The notes under the pieces are model-generated. The model saw only the letters and a list, made by a program, of their open reading frames with translations. It was not told the origin of the DNA and searched no databases. This document shows, in pieces, positions 21,901 through 32,467 of a DNA stretch of 64,000 nt. Positions within the stretch are counted from its first letter, which is position 1. Each line of letters begins with the position of its first letter. Origin of the DNA: Branchiostoma floridae (lineage: Eukaryota > Chordata > Leptocardii > Amphioxiformes > Branchiostomatidae); NCBI RefSeq assembly GCF_000003815.2, contig NC_049979.1:6816833-6880832 (forward strand), read 5' to 3'. Position numbers and translations under genes: made by a program.

Positions 21901-24900
21901 CGAACCATTCGCACGTGTGGTGGGTTCTTTAACGTGCTTGGGGCGGTCCTAGCCGAAGCTAGGTAATAAGGAGCTTGTTATGATACCAAAATGTCAAATC
22001 ATGTCTAAATCTCTCTCGAACAATCTTTCGACAATGGAAGAAATCCCTTTAACCCACCGAGAGCCTTGGAAATGGTGGTGTACTTGATGTCGCTAAGTTT
22101 GGGCAGCCAGGGCTTGACGAAGTCCTCTAAGGTGACGGCAGACAGGGAGTTGAGGCCCGAGGAGAGCGTGCTGAGCGCTCCGCTGGCTACACACGCCACG
22201 AACAGACCCGGCATGCCAGGCAGGAAGCTCAGGATGTCCATCACGAAGTATGGGAGAATCTGAGGAGCGTAAACTTTCGTCGTCAATAAAGCTATGTCAG
22301 TTTTGGGGAATAAAACTTACGAGAGAACTTTTTTTAACGAGTTTGCTCAGTGCAAGGCCATTGACCACTTCTAGACACCGAACTACGCTCAATGTGACAG
22401 CAAGTATTTCTTCTTCCTAAGTCAGAAACATCAAGCTTCAGCAAGTTCGACTAACTGACTCAATAGGCAGATAGGCAAAGCAGGGTTTACGAGGCTGCTC
22501 GGGAAATTCCCTACCCCATTTAGCCGGAATGGTTTGAAGCACTCACTCCGGGAAGATCCCCTACTCTTTTCGATAATGTAACAAGAAATACCCTACTTCC
22601 TCCACCCGTAGCAATTTTTCCTTATGGCATACTGCAAGTTCATGTGTTGCAGGAATAAAACTCCTATAGCACAGACAAGACGACAACAATTGCACAACGC
22701 TAGGCTATGGAAAATGAACCTTGTCACAAACTTAACGTATACTTTTAAGCATGAAGAATATGATACAGTCAACATCCTTCCTATTCCTATGCCTGCAAGT
22801 TTTCAGTTAACAGTTTAGGTGCACACAAATCTTTCCAGTATCACAGCCTGTCAGGAATATGGGTGGTCCACGCCTTACCTGGTCCCTACTGGTGATAGCG
22901 CCCGCCAGGAGAGGGTCACAGCCGTGGTACCGGGCATAGATCACCAGTCCCGACAGACACGCGCACGACGTGATGACGGCGATACCCACAATGTTCAGAT
23001 ACAGCGCTCTGCAGGGAGAGGGGCAGGAACATTAAAGGGGCATTCCACTCCAGAAGGGAGTGTTGTTTTCCAATAGATATGTGTCAATGAATACATAATC
23101 AGCCGAATTTTGTGGAATTCACCTTGGGATGAATTACGTGATGTGTGTTTTATAAAACAAATAATTAATGACACTTACTAAACCCATGCAGACCCTACCC
23201 ATGCATTCCCTATACGCTTAGACACTTTGTTTATCGTAAATAAATGAGGTACGCTGAGCACACCGAGAAGGCAAATAGCTCATAAGATAGCAAAGAATAC
23301 AAGAACAAGACGACATTTCTTAGCGAACCTGAAATTAGTTTGGTAACCTTACCTAAAATTTCTGCATTGTATTCAGCCATAGGATTAATTCAATTAGAGG
23401 GTACTTGGGGAGTTTAGTAGAAGACTGAATGCTTTTGAGGCATGTGCAGCAACTGGGTACTTTATCGTATAATGTGAAGTCGTATGCAGTTATCACTTCC
23501 TAAAATGAATATCTATCGGAAAATAACACTCCCGTGTGGAGTGGAATGCCCCTTTAATCTCCAAGCTGATCTTACGGTGGCATAAGATAGTATCATAAGC
23601 TGGGGAAGGAGTTTCATTCGCCACCGAAGCGGTGGAATAAAAGTCCTCTGCCGGCTAAACTCCTTCCCCAGCTTATGATATTATCTTAAACCACCGCAAG
23701 ATCTGCTCGGAGATTACAGGAACATGACCATGTTGCAAAACGTCTGTCGTCAAATTGAGAATGGAATGTCCCCTGGCCCACAGGCATGGCCGTGGAGTCG
23801 AAAAGTACATCACAACAGCTACTTATGACTGGTGAATAAAACTGGTTCATGTGCGCTCTCACTTGGGATGCATGACTGAATCAGGCTATAACTACGCGGT
23901 CACATCCGTCGTATATAGGTCGTCATAACATTTTTATGTTGCATAATTTTCAGGCAGGCCGTGACAGAACCAACCGTTGACAAGGTGTTAAGAAAACTTT
24001 CGTAGGACACATCATGAGTAGGTAAGAAAAGTTTGCGATCGTGCGTCGCTTGTAAGACGTACGCGACAGGGCTTTAAAATAGATGGCAATTTCTAGACTT
24101 GGCCAGGCAAAAATGTCAAAGGGAAAGGAACGATGCGATGGAAATCAAACCTTATTCACTCACTATATGTGTCTGTGCCAACATTATGCCAAGTGAAGTA
24201 GACCAATACCTACGTTCGCGCCTTTTCCAAAGACGGGCAGCTGAGGTACCGTTGAACCTGCGCCTGGTTGACACCATATATGGATGCTGACACAAAAACG
24301 CCCCCTACCCAGATGTTCCAGTTTGTGTGGCGCACTCGAGGGTCGGGATCAAAACTGTCGAAAAACAGGAAAGACATCATTTAAAAGGGGCGTACCAGGG
24401 GCGTGCTAGGGAGGAGAGAGTCGTGAAATTCCTTAGGTCGAAGGTTCGCGTGTACTTTGTCGCACCATCCACACCTAGTGTACTTAATTGGTTTTAAAAC
24501 CACAACCCACTTAACACCCACCCTTGTCCATGCAAAAGGCAGTTGTGGAATGGATATAGCATAGATACCATTCAAAGTACTTACTTCATCTCAAGTACAC
24601 AGTTACGGTCAAATGTCTTATAAACTGGGAAACCATTTTCAGAAGACTCTGTCGCAATTTCCGTACCATAACACAGTGTTGAACATACAACATAGAATTC
24701 CGCCAGTCCATTACCGATCCGTATTGGCGTCATTGGACATTAAAACCAATAAAACATACCATCTATCTCATGATAACACTCGTCTGTTTACATCCATCAA
24801 CCGTGCTCTGCTCATGTGGGTTCGTTTAGAGGCGTTCGTTTTAGAGAGTTCGTTACACCCAATAGACTTTCAAGGAGAGAAAAACAACAGACTGAGAAGG

Positions 24901-27693
24901 TGTGTAGCCTGTCGCCTAAGGGTCGCGCCCCAGAACTTGGGTTCCTGCCACGGTATGAACGACAAAACGTCTGGCATGAAAATATTATTTCAAGATGAGC
25001 CGTTTCTGTGGAAAAACAGGATACTTTCTTTAATCTGGGAGGGAAGATTGCCAGAATGTGACACTTGAACGAAAACGTATGAAGAGAATATAAGAGGATA
25101 AAGTAGAATGTGCTAGCTTATCCTGGCTTGGCATTGGGAAATCCGATATAGACAATTTCCGCGTGTTAACATTTCTCAACATGCCTGCACGTCCTCTCAG
25201 TGTTAACATTGTCAAGTTCTTTACTTGAATATCTCCAGCCTGTGTCCCTGGGAGGCGATCTCCCACACCCTGCCCAGCCCGCCAGCCTCGATGGAGCCCT
25301 GGATGATGACAGCTAGGAAGCCCGTTACCATGACAACCACCTGGAACGTGTCGGTCCACATCACCGCCTTCATCCCGCCCTGAGGAACGAAATGACGACA
25401 GGTGAAGTTTTCAGCGCGTCAATGTCGGAGACAACACGTCTCTTGACGGGTCCCTGGCAAATATTTTCCAACCCCTTCAAGTTCAACTTCGAAACGCCAA
25501 AAGGTCTTTCTCTTTTCGAGTATGTAACAGCACTCGATAGGTATTAGCGTTTTCGGTCAAGCCTGCGAAGTTGTTTCCGATTTCTAGACTTGGACAAGCA
25601 CTTATCAGATAAACCACATAACCTCATTGCTTGACATTTTTCCATCCAAAAAGCTACAAACGAATAAACAGAAACGTTTCCAATCTCTACATAATGGGTC
25701 ATAATGGTCTAGGCGTGCTATACGGATATGCAAAGTGAGCAATGCTGACTAAGAACATACCTGCTAAATAAAAATTCTATTAACTAGCCTACTGGAGACT
25801 CACAATTGTAGTGTAAAAGGTGCAAACGATTCCCATGGACAGAATGGAGCCCCACAGCGACATCCCTGTAACTGAAAAAAGCGTAAAAAACATAGTACAA
25901 AGGGTGAAAAGTCAGTGAGAGCAGGGTTCTTCGATTGTGACCAAAAGCCAGAGTTTTTTAAATACCGAAACAGTATCGTTATTCGACCCATTCGTAACAC
26001 ATGCCAAGTCGAAGTGGAAAATCATCATTTACTTGTTTTGAAACATTACTAATCTACATACCACAATGTTATCCTCCGAACCAGAACCAACAGGAAATGG
26101 GGATAATACTGAGATGTAAAGTTGGACTCTCACTGCACATGGGGCACCGGCATGGCACTGCGAGGTTCGTGGATGACTCAACGAATTTCAGAGATAAAGA
26201 ACGAATTTTCTTTCGTTTGGTGTATTTTGTCGTCTTCTAAGTCATACTTTTACGTATTTCGCAATATCTAGATTTTTAAAAATTGCGAAAATAACAAAAC
26301 AGTGTCGCAGTGAGCGAACCCCGCAGTGCCACAACGGTGCCCCAAGTACAGTGAGAGTCCTCCTTAACCAAGGCAAAATGAAGCAGACATACCCACACTG
26401 AGGGCCAGGGCGGGGGCGTACAGACCCAGTCCCATGTAGATCACCTGAGGGTGTAAAATACGTACTGAATAAGATATATAAGCAATTTTTTGCAAATAAT
26501 TGACGAAAAGAATCTATTCGGTGTACAACAAGGAGAAACATCACGTTTTCCTTACCATGTTGATCATAAATGCAAAGGAACAGAGACGCCGCACACTCTT
26601 GGAAAACCTTTTCTCCAGGTACTGTAGAAATGGGCAGTGAAGGAAAGTTAGCACCAGGTGTTATACAGCCAAATCATCAAATGATATCTGTAGTAGTAAA
26701 GATTGCGATTTGTTTCCCCCACCCTCAACCCCCAGGCTTATTCACATCAAATTGATACTTCAGTTTATTTGGGAAAGTGTCTTCTTTTTATCTGTATCTG
26801 TATCTATATAGCCGGTATAACCGCCCTTCGGCGTAACACACCAGCTTTAATCAATTGACTATGGTCGAGAATGGTCTTTCGTACCGATAACAAAACGACA
26901 TCTACATTTAGATCGACCAAACAGAAAGCTGTTTACATATTTGACATCATAAAGTCCATAGAGTCTCATAGAGTTGGTCAGGCCAGGTAGGAACGGTTGG
27001 TTCCATTTTAGGCCGGGCTCGTTTTACGCCCCTTGCGAAAGTTTAAAGCAATCCCTTACACAACATGTCTGAGCCAAGCCATGTAGTTGAAGGCCATCAG
27101 AAGGTCTGATTCCAAACACCTGTAACTTTTACTTTTATTCTTCCCTGAAATAAAAAGTTCATCGAAAATTTCAAGCAACACAGAATGTAGCGTGCACTAA
27201 AACTAAGCTTAAAAGCTTGGTTTTAGTGCACGCTACATCTGTATTGTTTAAAAGCTTGGTTTTAGTGCAAGCTTAAAAGCTTGGTTTTAGTGCACGCGTA
27301 TATCTGTCTGCCACTAGAACCAGGAGACCGTCGACAAACCTCGTACGTGCTCGTCATGCCCAGGTCGAAGAAGATGGGCAGGAAGAGCCGCGAGCAGACG
27401 ATCATGGAGAGGACAGACGACACCAGGTTGTTCCAGTACATGGTGCCGTTGGTGTAGATCTCCGCCGTGGTGCCCAGCACCGTGATGGCGGAGCTGAAGG
27501 AGGCCAGCAGGGACATGGTGACGGGCAGGACGGACATGGACCGGTCCGCCATCAGGAACTCCCGCTGGGTGCGCTGCCTGCCCCCGGTGCAGGCGTAGTA
27601 CAGCCCGATGGCGGCCGACACGGCCAGCAGGACGGAGAACACGACGTAGTCGGCCACCGACAGGTACCGGACCACGTGGCCGCCAGCAGTCAT
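18939..27693 (-). CDS. Sodium:solute symporter, SLC5A5/6/8/12 group (monocarboxylate/multivitamin/iodide type), 13 coding exons
   Basis: Na+-coupled solute carrier of the cell membrane. Coding exons in transcript order: 27693-27340, 26621-26556, 26444-26393, 25871-25804, 25379-25225, 24354-24214, 23008-22879, 22259-22058, 21638-21484, 21059-20797, 20383-20283, 19594-19473, 19061-18939. All have GT/AG borders and the phases close to 643 residues, the size of SLC5A5/6/8 (610-643). Diagnostic blocks are [104 protein letters not shown] and [18 protein letters not shown]. The loop encoded at 21059-20797 is rich in N-glycosylation sites. The exact substrate cannot be told from sequence. An acceptor at 27701-27702 (TTTTCAG) just before the ATG implies an upstream non-coding exon. 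Confidence 0.93.
19995..20204. mobile_element. Palindromic MITE-like element in an SLC5A intron
   Basis: Inverted ends GTAACGCAGGTTCAC...GTGAACTAGCGTTAC, with arms sharing TTTATCC(G)TGGGG / CCCGCGGATAAA and GCAGGGTATTT / AAATACCCTG. Lies between the exons at 19473-19594 and 20283-20383. Confidence 0.8.
20422..20638. mobile_element. Fold-back element, ~95-bp near-identical arms
   Basis: The left arm starts CTCTTGAACTAGTTTAACTG and the right arm ends in its complement. The two match almost base for base through GACTCACCCAAATTTTCGA and ACCGGTCTTTGTCAA, leaving a loop of about 30 bases. The high identity suggests recent insertion. It lies in the SLC5A intron between 20383 and 20797. Confidence 0.85.
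21645..21960. repeat. Repeat-like intron block (unclassified)
   Basis: Starts with a CATCATCAT run and contains internally repeated phrases (CGCCAGGTCTCCCGTCCGGGTGA and CGCCAGGCCTCCATACGGGTGA), ending in TGGTGGGTTCTTTAACGTGC. The doubled phrase and its location inside an intron suggest a SINE-like or satellite fragment. I cannot name it. Confidence 0.4.
23036..23553. mobile_element. 518-bp element with TTAA target sites (piggyBac-like MITE)
   Basis: Inverted ends AGGGGCATTCCACTCC / GGAGTGGAATGCCCCT (arms about 50 bp, including GGGAGTGTTNTTTTCC), flanked on both sides by TTAA (23032-23035 and 23554-23557). TTAA duplication is typical of piggyBac-type elements. No transposase inside. It sits in the SLC5A intron directly upstream of exon 22879-23008 in transcript direction. 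Confidence 0.75.
23556..23715. mobile_element. Palindromic element abutting the TTAA element
   Basis: Ends AATCTCCAAGCTGATCTT...AAGATCTGCTCGGAGATT. Inner arms share CATAAGCTGGGGAAGGAGTT / AACTCCTTCCCCAGCTTATG around a CCACCGAAGCGGTGG core. One half-copy is at about 49487-49550. Confidence 0.75.
26794..26850 (-). mobile_element. Short LINE 3' UTR fragment
   Basis: The segment TATAGCCGGTATAACCGCC...GCGTAACACACCAGC is the reverse complement of the 3' UTR seen in the LINE tails at 7725-7950 (+) and 57163-57489 (-). Confidence 0.6.
27183..27300. repeat. Short tandem/inverted repeats next to the SLC5A first coding exon
   Basis: Three direct copies of AAAAGCTTGGTTTTAGTGCA, plus one inverted copy (TGCACTAAAACTAAGCTT), end 40 bp from the splice donor at 27339. 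No function is evident. Confidence 0.7.
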
Positions 27694-28360
27694 CTTGAAC
27701 CTGAAAAGGAATATCAAATCGGAAATCAGGGCGTAGAATCCTTGCTACAGACCAGGTCATTTTCTAAACTCCATTCATCGGACGTAAAGATCCTGGAAAA
27801 AATCAGATGCAAATACTTCCATAATGTGCATAAAGAACTTTCATGACGTCGTGGGTACACCGGTACTGAAATCATAACCAGGTGCCGGGGAAAGAAATGT
27901 TACCCTGAATAATCAGGAACAGTGCACATATTGCAGATATCGACTGAACGATACATTCATACATAAAAAAAAATTACTTGTCCAAAGCAAGTTTTCACTT
28001 TCCCGAAATTCAAAATTAGCAGTGAACCGGTGGAAAACAACAAAAACGTCAGCAGTGAGGGGGATGCACTCTTGGAAAATCTTAGTCGCCCGATCGGGCA
28101 AGTGGGGTAGGACACGAGCTTTTCCGAACAGCACTTTCACTTGCCCTCGACAATAGGACTATTGCCATCGTATTCCGGGACTTGTCCAACACTGAAAACA
28201 CTGTTGCTTTGCTTCTTAGGACCCAGAAACTAGTAAGACCAAAGGGGCGTTATCAAAACCTCATTGGTAAGACTTTTTATACTAGCCCATCCTTCACTAT
28301 CAGATCTCACAGATTGAGCCCCCGCCCCCGACCTGTCTCGTCCTCACGTGGGACAGGTGT

Positions 28361-28498
28361 AGTCTCTACCAGACTCCATAGGTCGCTGGAAAAACCGTAG
28401 AAATGGAACAAATAGAGGAGTGAGCCGGCCAGAGAAGTACAGCTCGCTAGGAAACATTTCTACGTTTTTTCAGCGACCTATGGAGTCTGGTAGAGACT
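28361..28498. mobile_element. Palindromic MITE-like element
   Basis: AGTCTCTACCAGACTCCATA at the left is matched in reverse at the right (TATGGAGTCTGGTAGAGACT). The arms continue through GGTCGCTGGAAAAA. It lies in the 5' intron of the SLC5A gene. The TCTACCAG/CTGGTAGA ends resemble the gap-split repeat at 11839-12021. Confidence 0.75.
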
Positions 28499-29097
28499 AG
28501 GGCAGGTGGCCCCGGTCAGCGCATCTGCCTACTTTCCCCTAAGCCCGAGGTAGGGCGTGCGTGCCAACCGGCTGAGTCTGTTTACATAGGGACATCCCAG
28601 GATTACCTTTGGGTCAAGGATGAAGACTTTATCAAAAATAATTACCAAAAGTCGACCTTAATAAGCTTCCGTCTGCTTTTGAGGAAAACAGGACTCTGAC
28701 TGTGTGGAAGAATTATGCACGGAATGTTTTCTGAGGGAGACAGGAAAATCGGCGTCCGATCGCGACGTCCTGTAAATTATCTGCGTTTGATCGCAAAGGC
28801 AAGCTGTAGCGCTAGGTGAGATTCATTCCCGTGCGTCAGATTCCATACTAGCTCAGATACATTACAATTGCTCTGACAGGTAGCCTCTACTGTTTAGACT
28901 ACGCAGAAAATAAAGTGACTGAAGACGACGATAAACGTCACATTTGCAAGGGAAATTCCGCTTGAGACGTTTCTGTCATTGCTGGTTATGTACAGTACAT
29001 AGAGTTGCGTTGTCAAATTGGACTCCAAGACGTTAATTGGTAATAATAATCTTCTTCATTCGTTTTACATTAGTGAGTGTGCAGGGGTCCCTTTTTC

Positions 29098-29258
29098 TAC
29101 TCTCCAAGCAGAGGTTATGCTCCGGCTGTTTTTTGACGGGTTTTTTTAGTGGTTTTTATCGGGTTTTCTATTTTGGACTTTACTCTTGTATCATGTATGT
29201 CTCACGGCCGATAAAAACGACTATAAAAACGTCAAAAAACAGCAGGAGCCTAACCTCT
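29098..29258. mobile_element. TACTCTCC-family palindromic MITE, right end lost
   Basis: The left end TACTCTCCAAGCAGAGG is intact. The arms show TTTTTATCGGG / CCGATAAAAA and end at CCTAACCTCT without the final GGAGAGTA. It lies in the SLC5A 5' intron. Confidence 0.75.
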
Positions 29259-30658
29259 AAATATCAGTTCAAACCTTTTCTGTAAGATGGGTTGAACGAA
29301 ATCATTTTTTTCAGGCCTTGGCTCCTGTACTATTGAAGAGTGCACTATTTCCTCAGATTATTAGGACAGCGACATGATAACGAGCTTATAGACGTCTCCT
29401 GCTGCGTACGGTGGGAGTCAGCTGCTGGCTGCAAGTGGAATGTAGACAGCAGGCGCTCCTGGAGTCCATGTTTGATAGATAAGGATAGATCTCAGATGAA
29501 ACAACTTTTGCGTCTTCTTGTTTGGTGAGTGTTTTGGTAAGCCGGACTTCGATGGATAGTTGCCTGGGTGGCAGTGGATGTCACCCTGTTTACTATGAGT
29601 CCACTTCTGTGGGATCATCAATCGAATCGGACGTAAACTAACCAGGATGATCCAGGATGGCTGTCTTCGAGCAGAGATTGATGGGTATTATAACTGACAG
29701 AAAAAGACGGCATATTATGAGAAAAAAGGTCACGATTTGCCCCATCAACCTCTTCTTGGAGAGTACCAGGATGGTACTCTAATGAGGGACACAACAGTAA
29801 TAGTAGAACATGAATATGACTGTGGTGGGGTGTAAGCTGAAGTTTGCAAGAACGCCCCAGATGGCTGACAACATGAAGGCACTGTACCGCTGGGTGGTCC
29901 AGACGTCTATTAAAAGAGGGTCAACACTATCAAAACGAAACGTCAAGATTTGCGTCACTGTCGAATTGAACGACTGTTGTTTTTGTTGGCATATCAAATA
30001 AGAGAAAATCCAAGATGTCATCGCTCAGTTTCATTTACACCGGACGCTGTGCGCCGTGTTGAAAAATAAATCTGGAGCCAGGAAAGAAAATACACAGAAA
30101 ATGGTATGACGTCATCTGAAGGAGGATACATGTAGAAGATGTATTAAAACTAAAAGCAGCAACATTTGGAGGAGAAGCAGATGTGTGTGAGGCAAAGTTG
30201 CACATGAGGAAGAAATGGTATTTCAGAGTTCATCATGGGGGAGATCGCTAGCTTAGGGAAAGCTTATAATCGTGTAACTTTCCAGATCTTTCCAGTGTTG
30301 ATCAGCGTTGCCACCCCCTTCATATGCACGGCTGCCCAACTTGCAGGCGCTTAATTATAACTTGTCCCAATATTTGACGTCTTACCCTTAACACTGCCTC
30401 ATTTTCACAATTCACTCCCTTAAAGTGCAACAAAACTATAAGCTCAATAGCGACTGCACGACTCCAGAACTCTATTCTACTCTACCGTTTCTCAAATCCC
30501 ACATGTATGGCTGATATGATAATAAACGGAAGGTGCCTATGTATAATGTGAAGTGAAGATTAATCGCCCCATTCCAACACGTCCGGCAGAATAAAGAACA
30601 CTTCCAGCGTCTACTAGGTAATACTATAAGCTACTCCATAGATCAAGGTTATACTCAC

Positions 30659-30860
30659 AGTTGCAGGCAGAGTCTGACCGCGAGAAGAGCACAAGTTCGC
30701 CCCGCTTGTTGCTCAGAGCCGCTCTCTGACTCCCCCGGAGTTGTGGTTCACAGCGGGAGCCGCATGACGATGTGTTGGGTGACAGCTGAGTGATCTCCAC
30801 AGGCCCCTCCCAGTAACGAGAAGCAGACGCGCACTGACGGTCGGCTGTTGTTTAATCTCT
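30659..30860 (-). other. Probable non-coding first exon and promoter of the SLC5A gene
   Basis: A strong donor (T|GTGAGT, exon edge 30659) faces the acceptor at 27701-27702, on the correct strand and with no other candidate nearby. The 5' limit is unknown. If this exon is used it contains a six-codon upstream frame, ATG at 30765 to TGA at 30748 (MRLPL), a possible brake on translation. Inference only. Confidence 0.45.
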
Positions 30861-31489
30861 CAAAGGTCGGTAATAAACAGTACAGTAGCACATGTCAAGC
30901 CGGGGTCAAGGCCTTGTTAGGGTGATGGATCAATGATCACCTTCGTGGAGACAGCTTTGGTTGATCTTTAGTCCGTCCCTCGCTTCGGCAGAATCAAGGA
31001 CATAATGTGAATGTGTAGAGCTCAAAGCTCCTATTCTCGATCGTTCTCTGGAACAAGTACAGCCTGATCTCCAAGCAGGCATGTTGTTTTGTGCATTTTT
31101 CAATATCTTTCAATCCGTACACACTGCCCATTTGTCACAGAACTTGTGTTCTTGGTGATAGGGCGACCTCCAAGCAGAGGTTAGGCTCCAAGCGTTATTA
31201 TCTGCTGGTAACTAAACACAGGCCTTTGTCCATTTTTGTCAGATATTCCGAGGATTAGGATTTCGAGTGTTTTGAAGGCCTGTGAGGGCCTGTGAGGGTA
31301 AAAGGCGAGTGCCAGTGAGGGTAAAATGTTTAATAGTATCCAGTCTTTTTCACCTAAAAAACAGAAAGAACACCACGGAAAGACGTCATAGCCCAAGTGA
31401 TGTAATCCCATCATGCACCGCAAGGGGATCCCCCGACCCCAATGACGTGTGGAAACCACCGGGACAAAAAGGGATGTAGCGGACTTCCG

Positions 31490-31564
31490 CAAACCATTTT
31501 GGGACGGAGCGCGAGGACAACCGCTTTCATATTCGTAGCTTTCTGCATAACCAACTCCTCACAG
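31490..31564 (+). other. Probable non-coding first exon of the TPR gene
   Basis: CTCACAG|GTTAGT at 31564/31565 is a good donor. The matching acceptor (TCCTTCCATAG) ends at 32460, eight bases before the TPR start codon. The 5' limit is a guess. It lies about 0.8 kb from the SLC5A first exon, head to head. Confidence 0.4.
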
Positions 31565-32467
31565 GTTAGTTACTCTTCAGGTGTCTCATAATTAGCCATG
31601 AGTATCATTTGTGATTAGTTTGCACGTAAGGTTAACCACCTGTAATCGTCAAATCGAACAAACTCTAGATTCGGATGCTAGTATAAGAAGTCGACACCCG
31701 TGACAGGTGTTTTCCTGGTTGTGCTGACTTCAGTCAGTAAGCGTTCGCCATGTTAACTGCGTATAAAGAGATTTATATGACGTATTTTCGTTGCGGCATT
31801 ATTGTGTAATGCTGTACATGTATCAATCATCCATGATATGGTCTTATGTTTACGTCGACTATTACAAACAGACAAAAGTTAGGTGCACGTATTAAACGTT
31901 ACAAGTGACTTACCGAGTACTAGTATTAGCGACTCAAATAAATAGTGCAAACACTGTACAGTCTTACTCCCAATAACAGTATGGTCTTTTTTTGTAGAAG
32001 TAATCTGAAACGTTGTACATGTGTTGTCAAATTGTGAAGCCTTTAGAACAGACCAATGATGTGACGCGTCGAGATTTCACCGGCCAAAGATTTGATAGTC
32101 ACTATGCTAACAGTTCAGTTCAGTTCATCCTCAGAGAGGTGACACGCACATGAGCCCCGATGGTAGGGGTAACAACACTTAGCACTATTTCTCTCTAGCT
32201 ATTCTCAAAACCGATAGCAAAGTGCCAAACACTTGATCATCCATGAGTAATCGATCAAAGGTTATTAAAATTTACAACTGGATAAGAGCGTCTCCTGGCG
32301 GTATTCATGTGCACAGCATCGACGTCTTCATATCAGCTTCTTAAAGTTCTTTAGATCATTTAGACTTCAGTCACCTCACCCTTTCGAAATAAAATCTTAT
32401 CAACGTGTTTGATATGATATTGATGCATGTTTTAATTGTTTACCATCCCTCCTTCCATAGGATCACA

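Noticed and set aside
29779-30021. Hydrophobic 80-residue minus-strand frame in the SLC5A 5' intron
   Set aside because: It looked like a possible extra membrane exon, but it does not match any SLC5 segment, lacks a usable acceptor/donor pair in phase, and the SLC5A frame is already complete.
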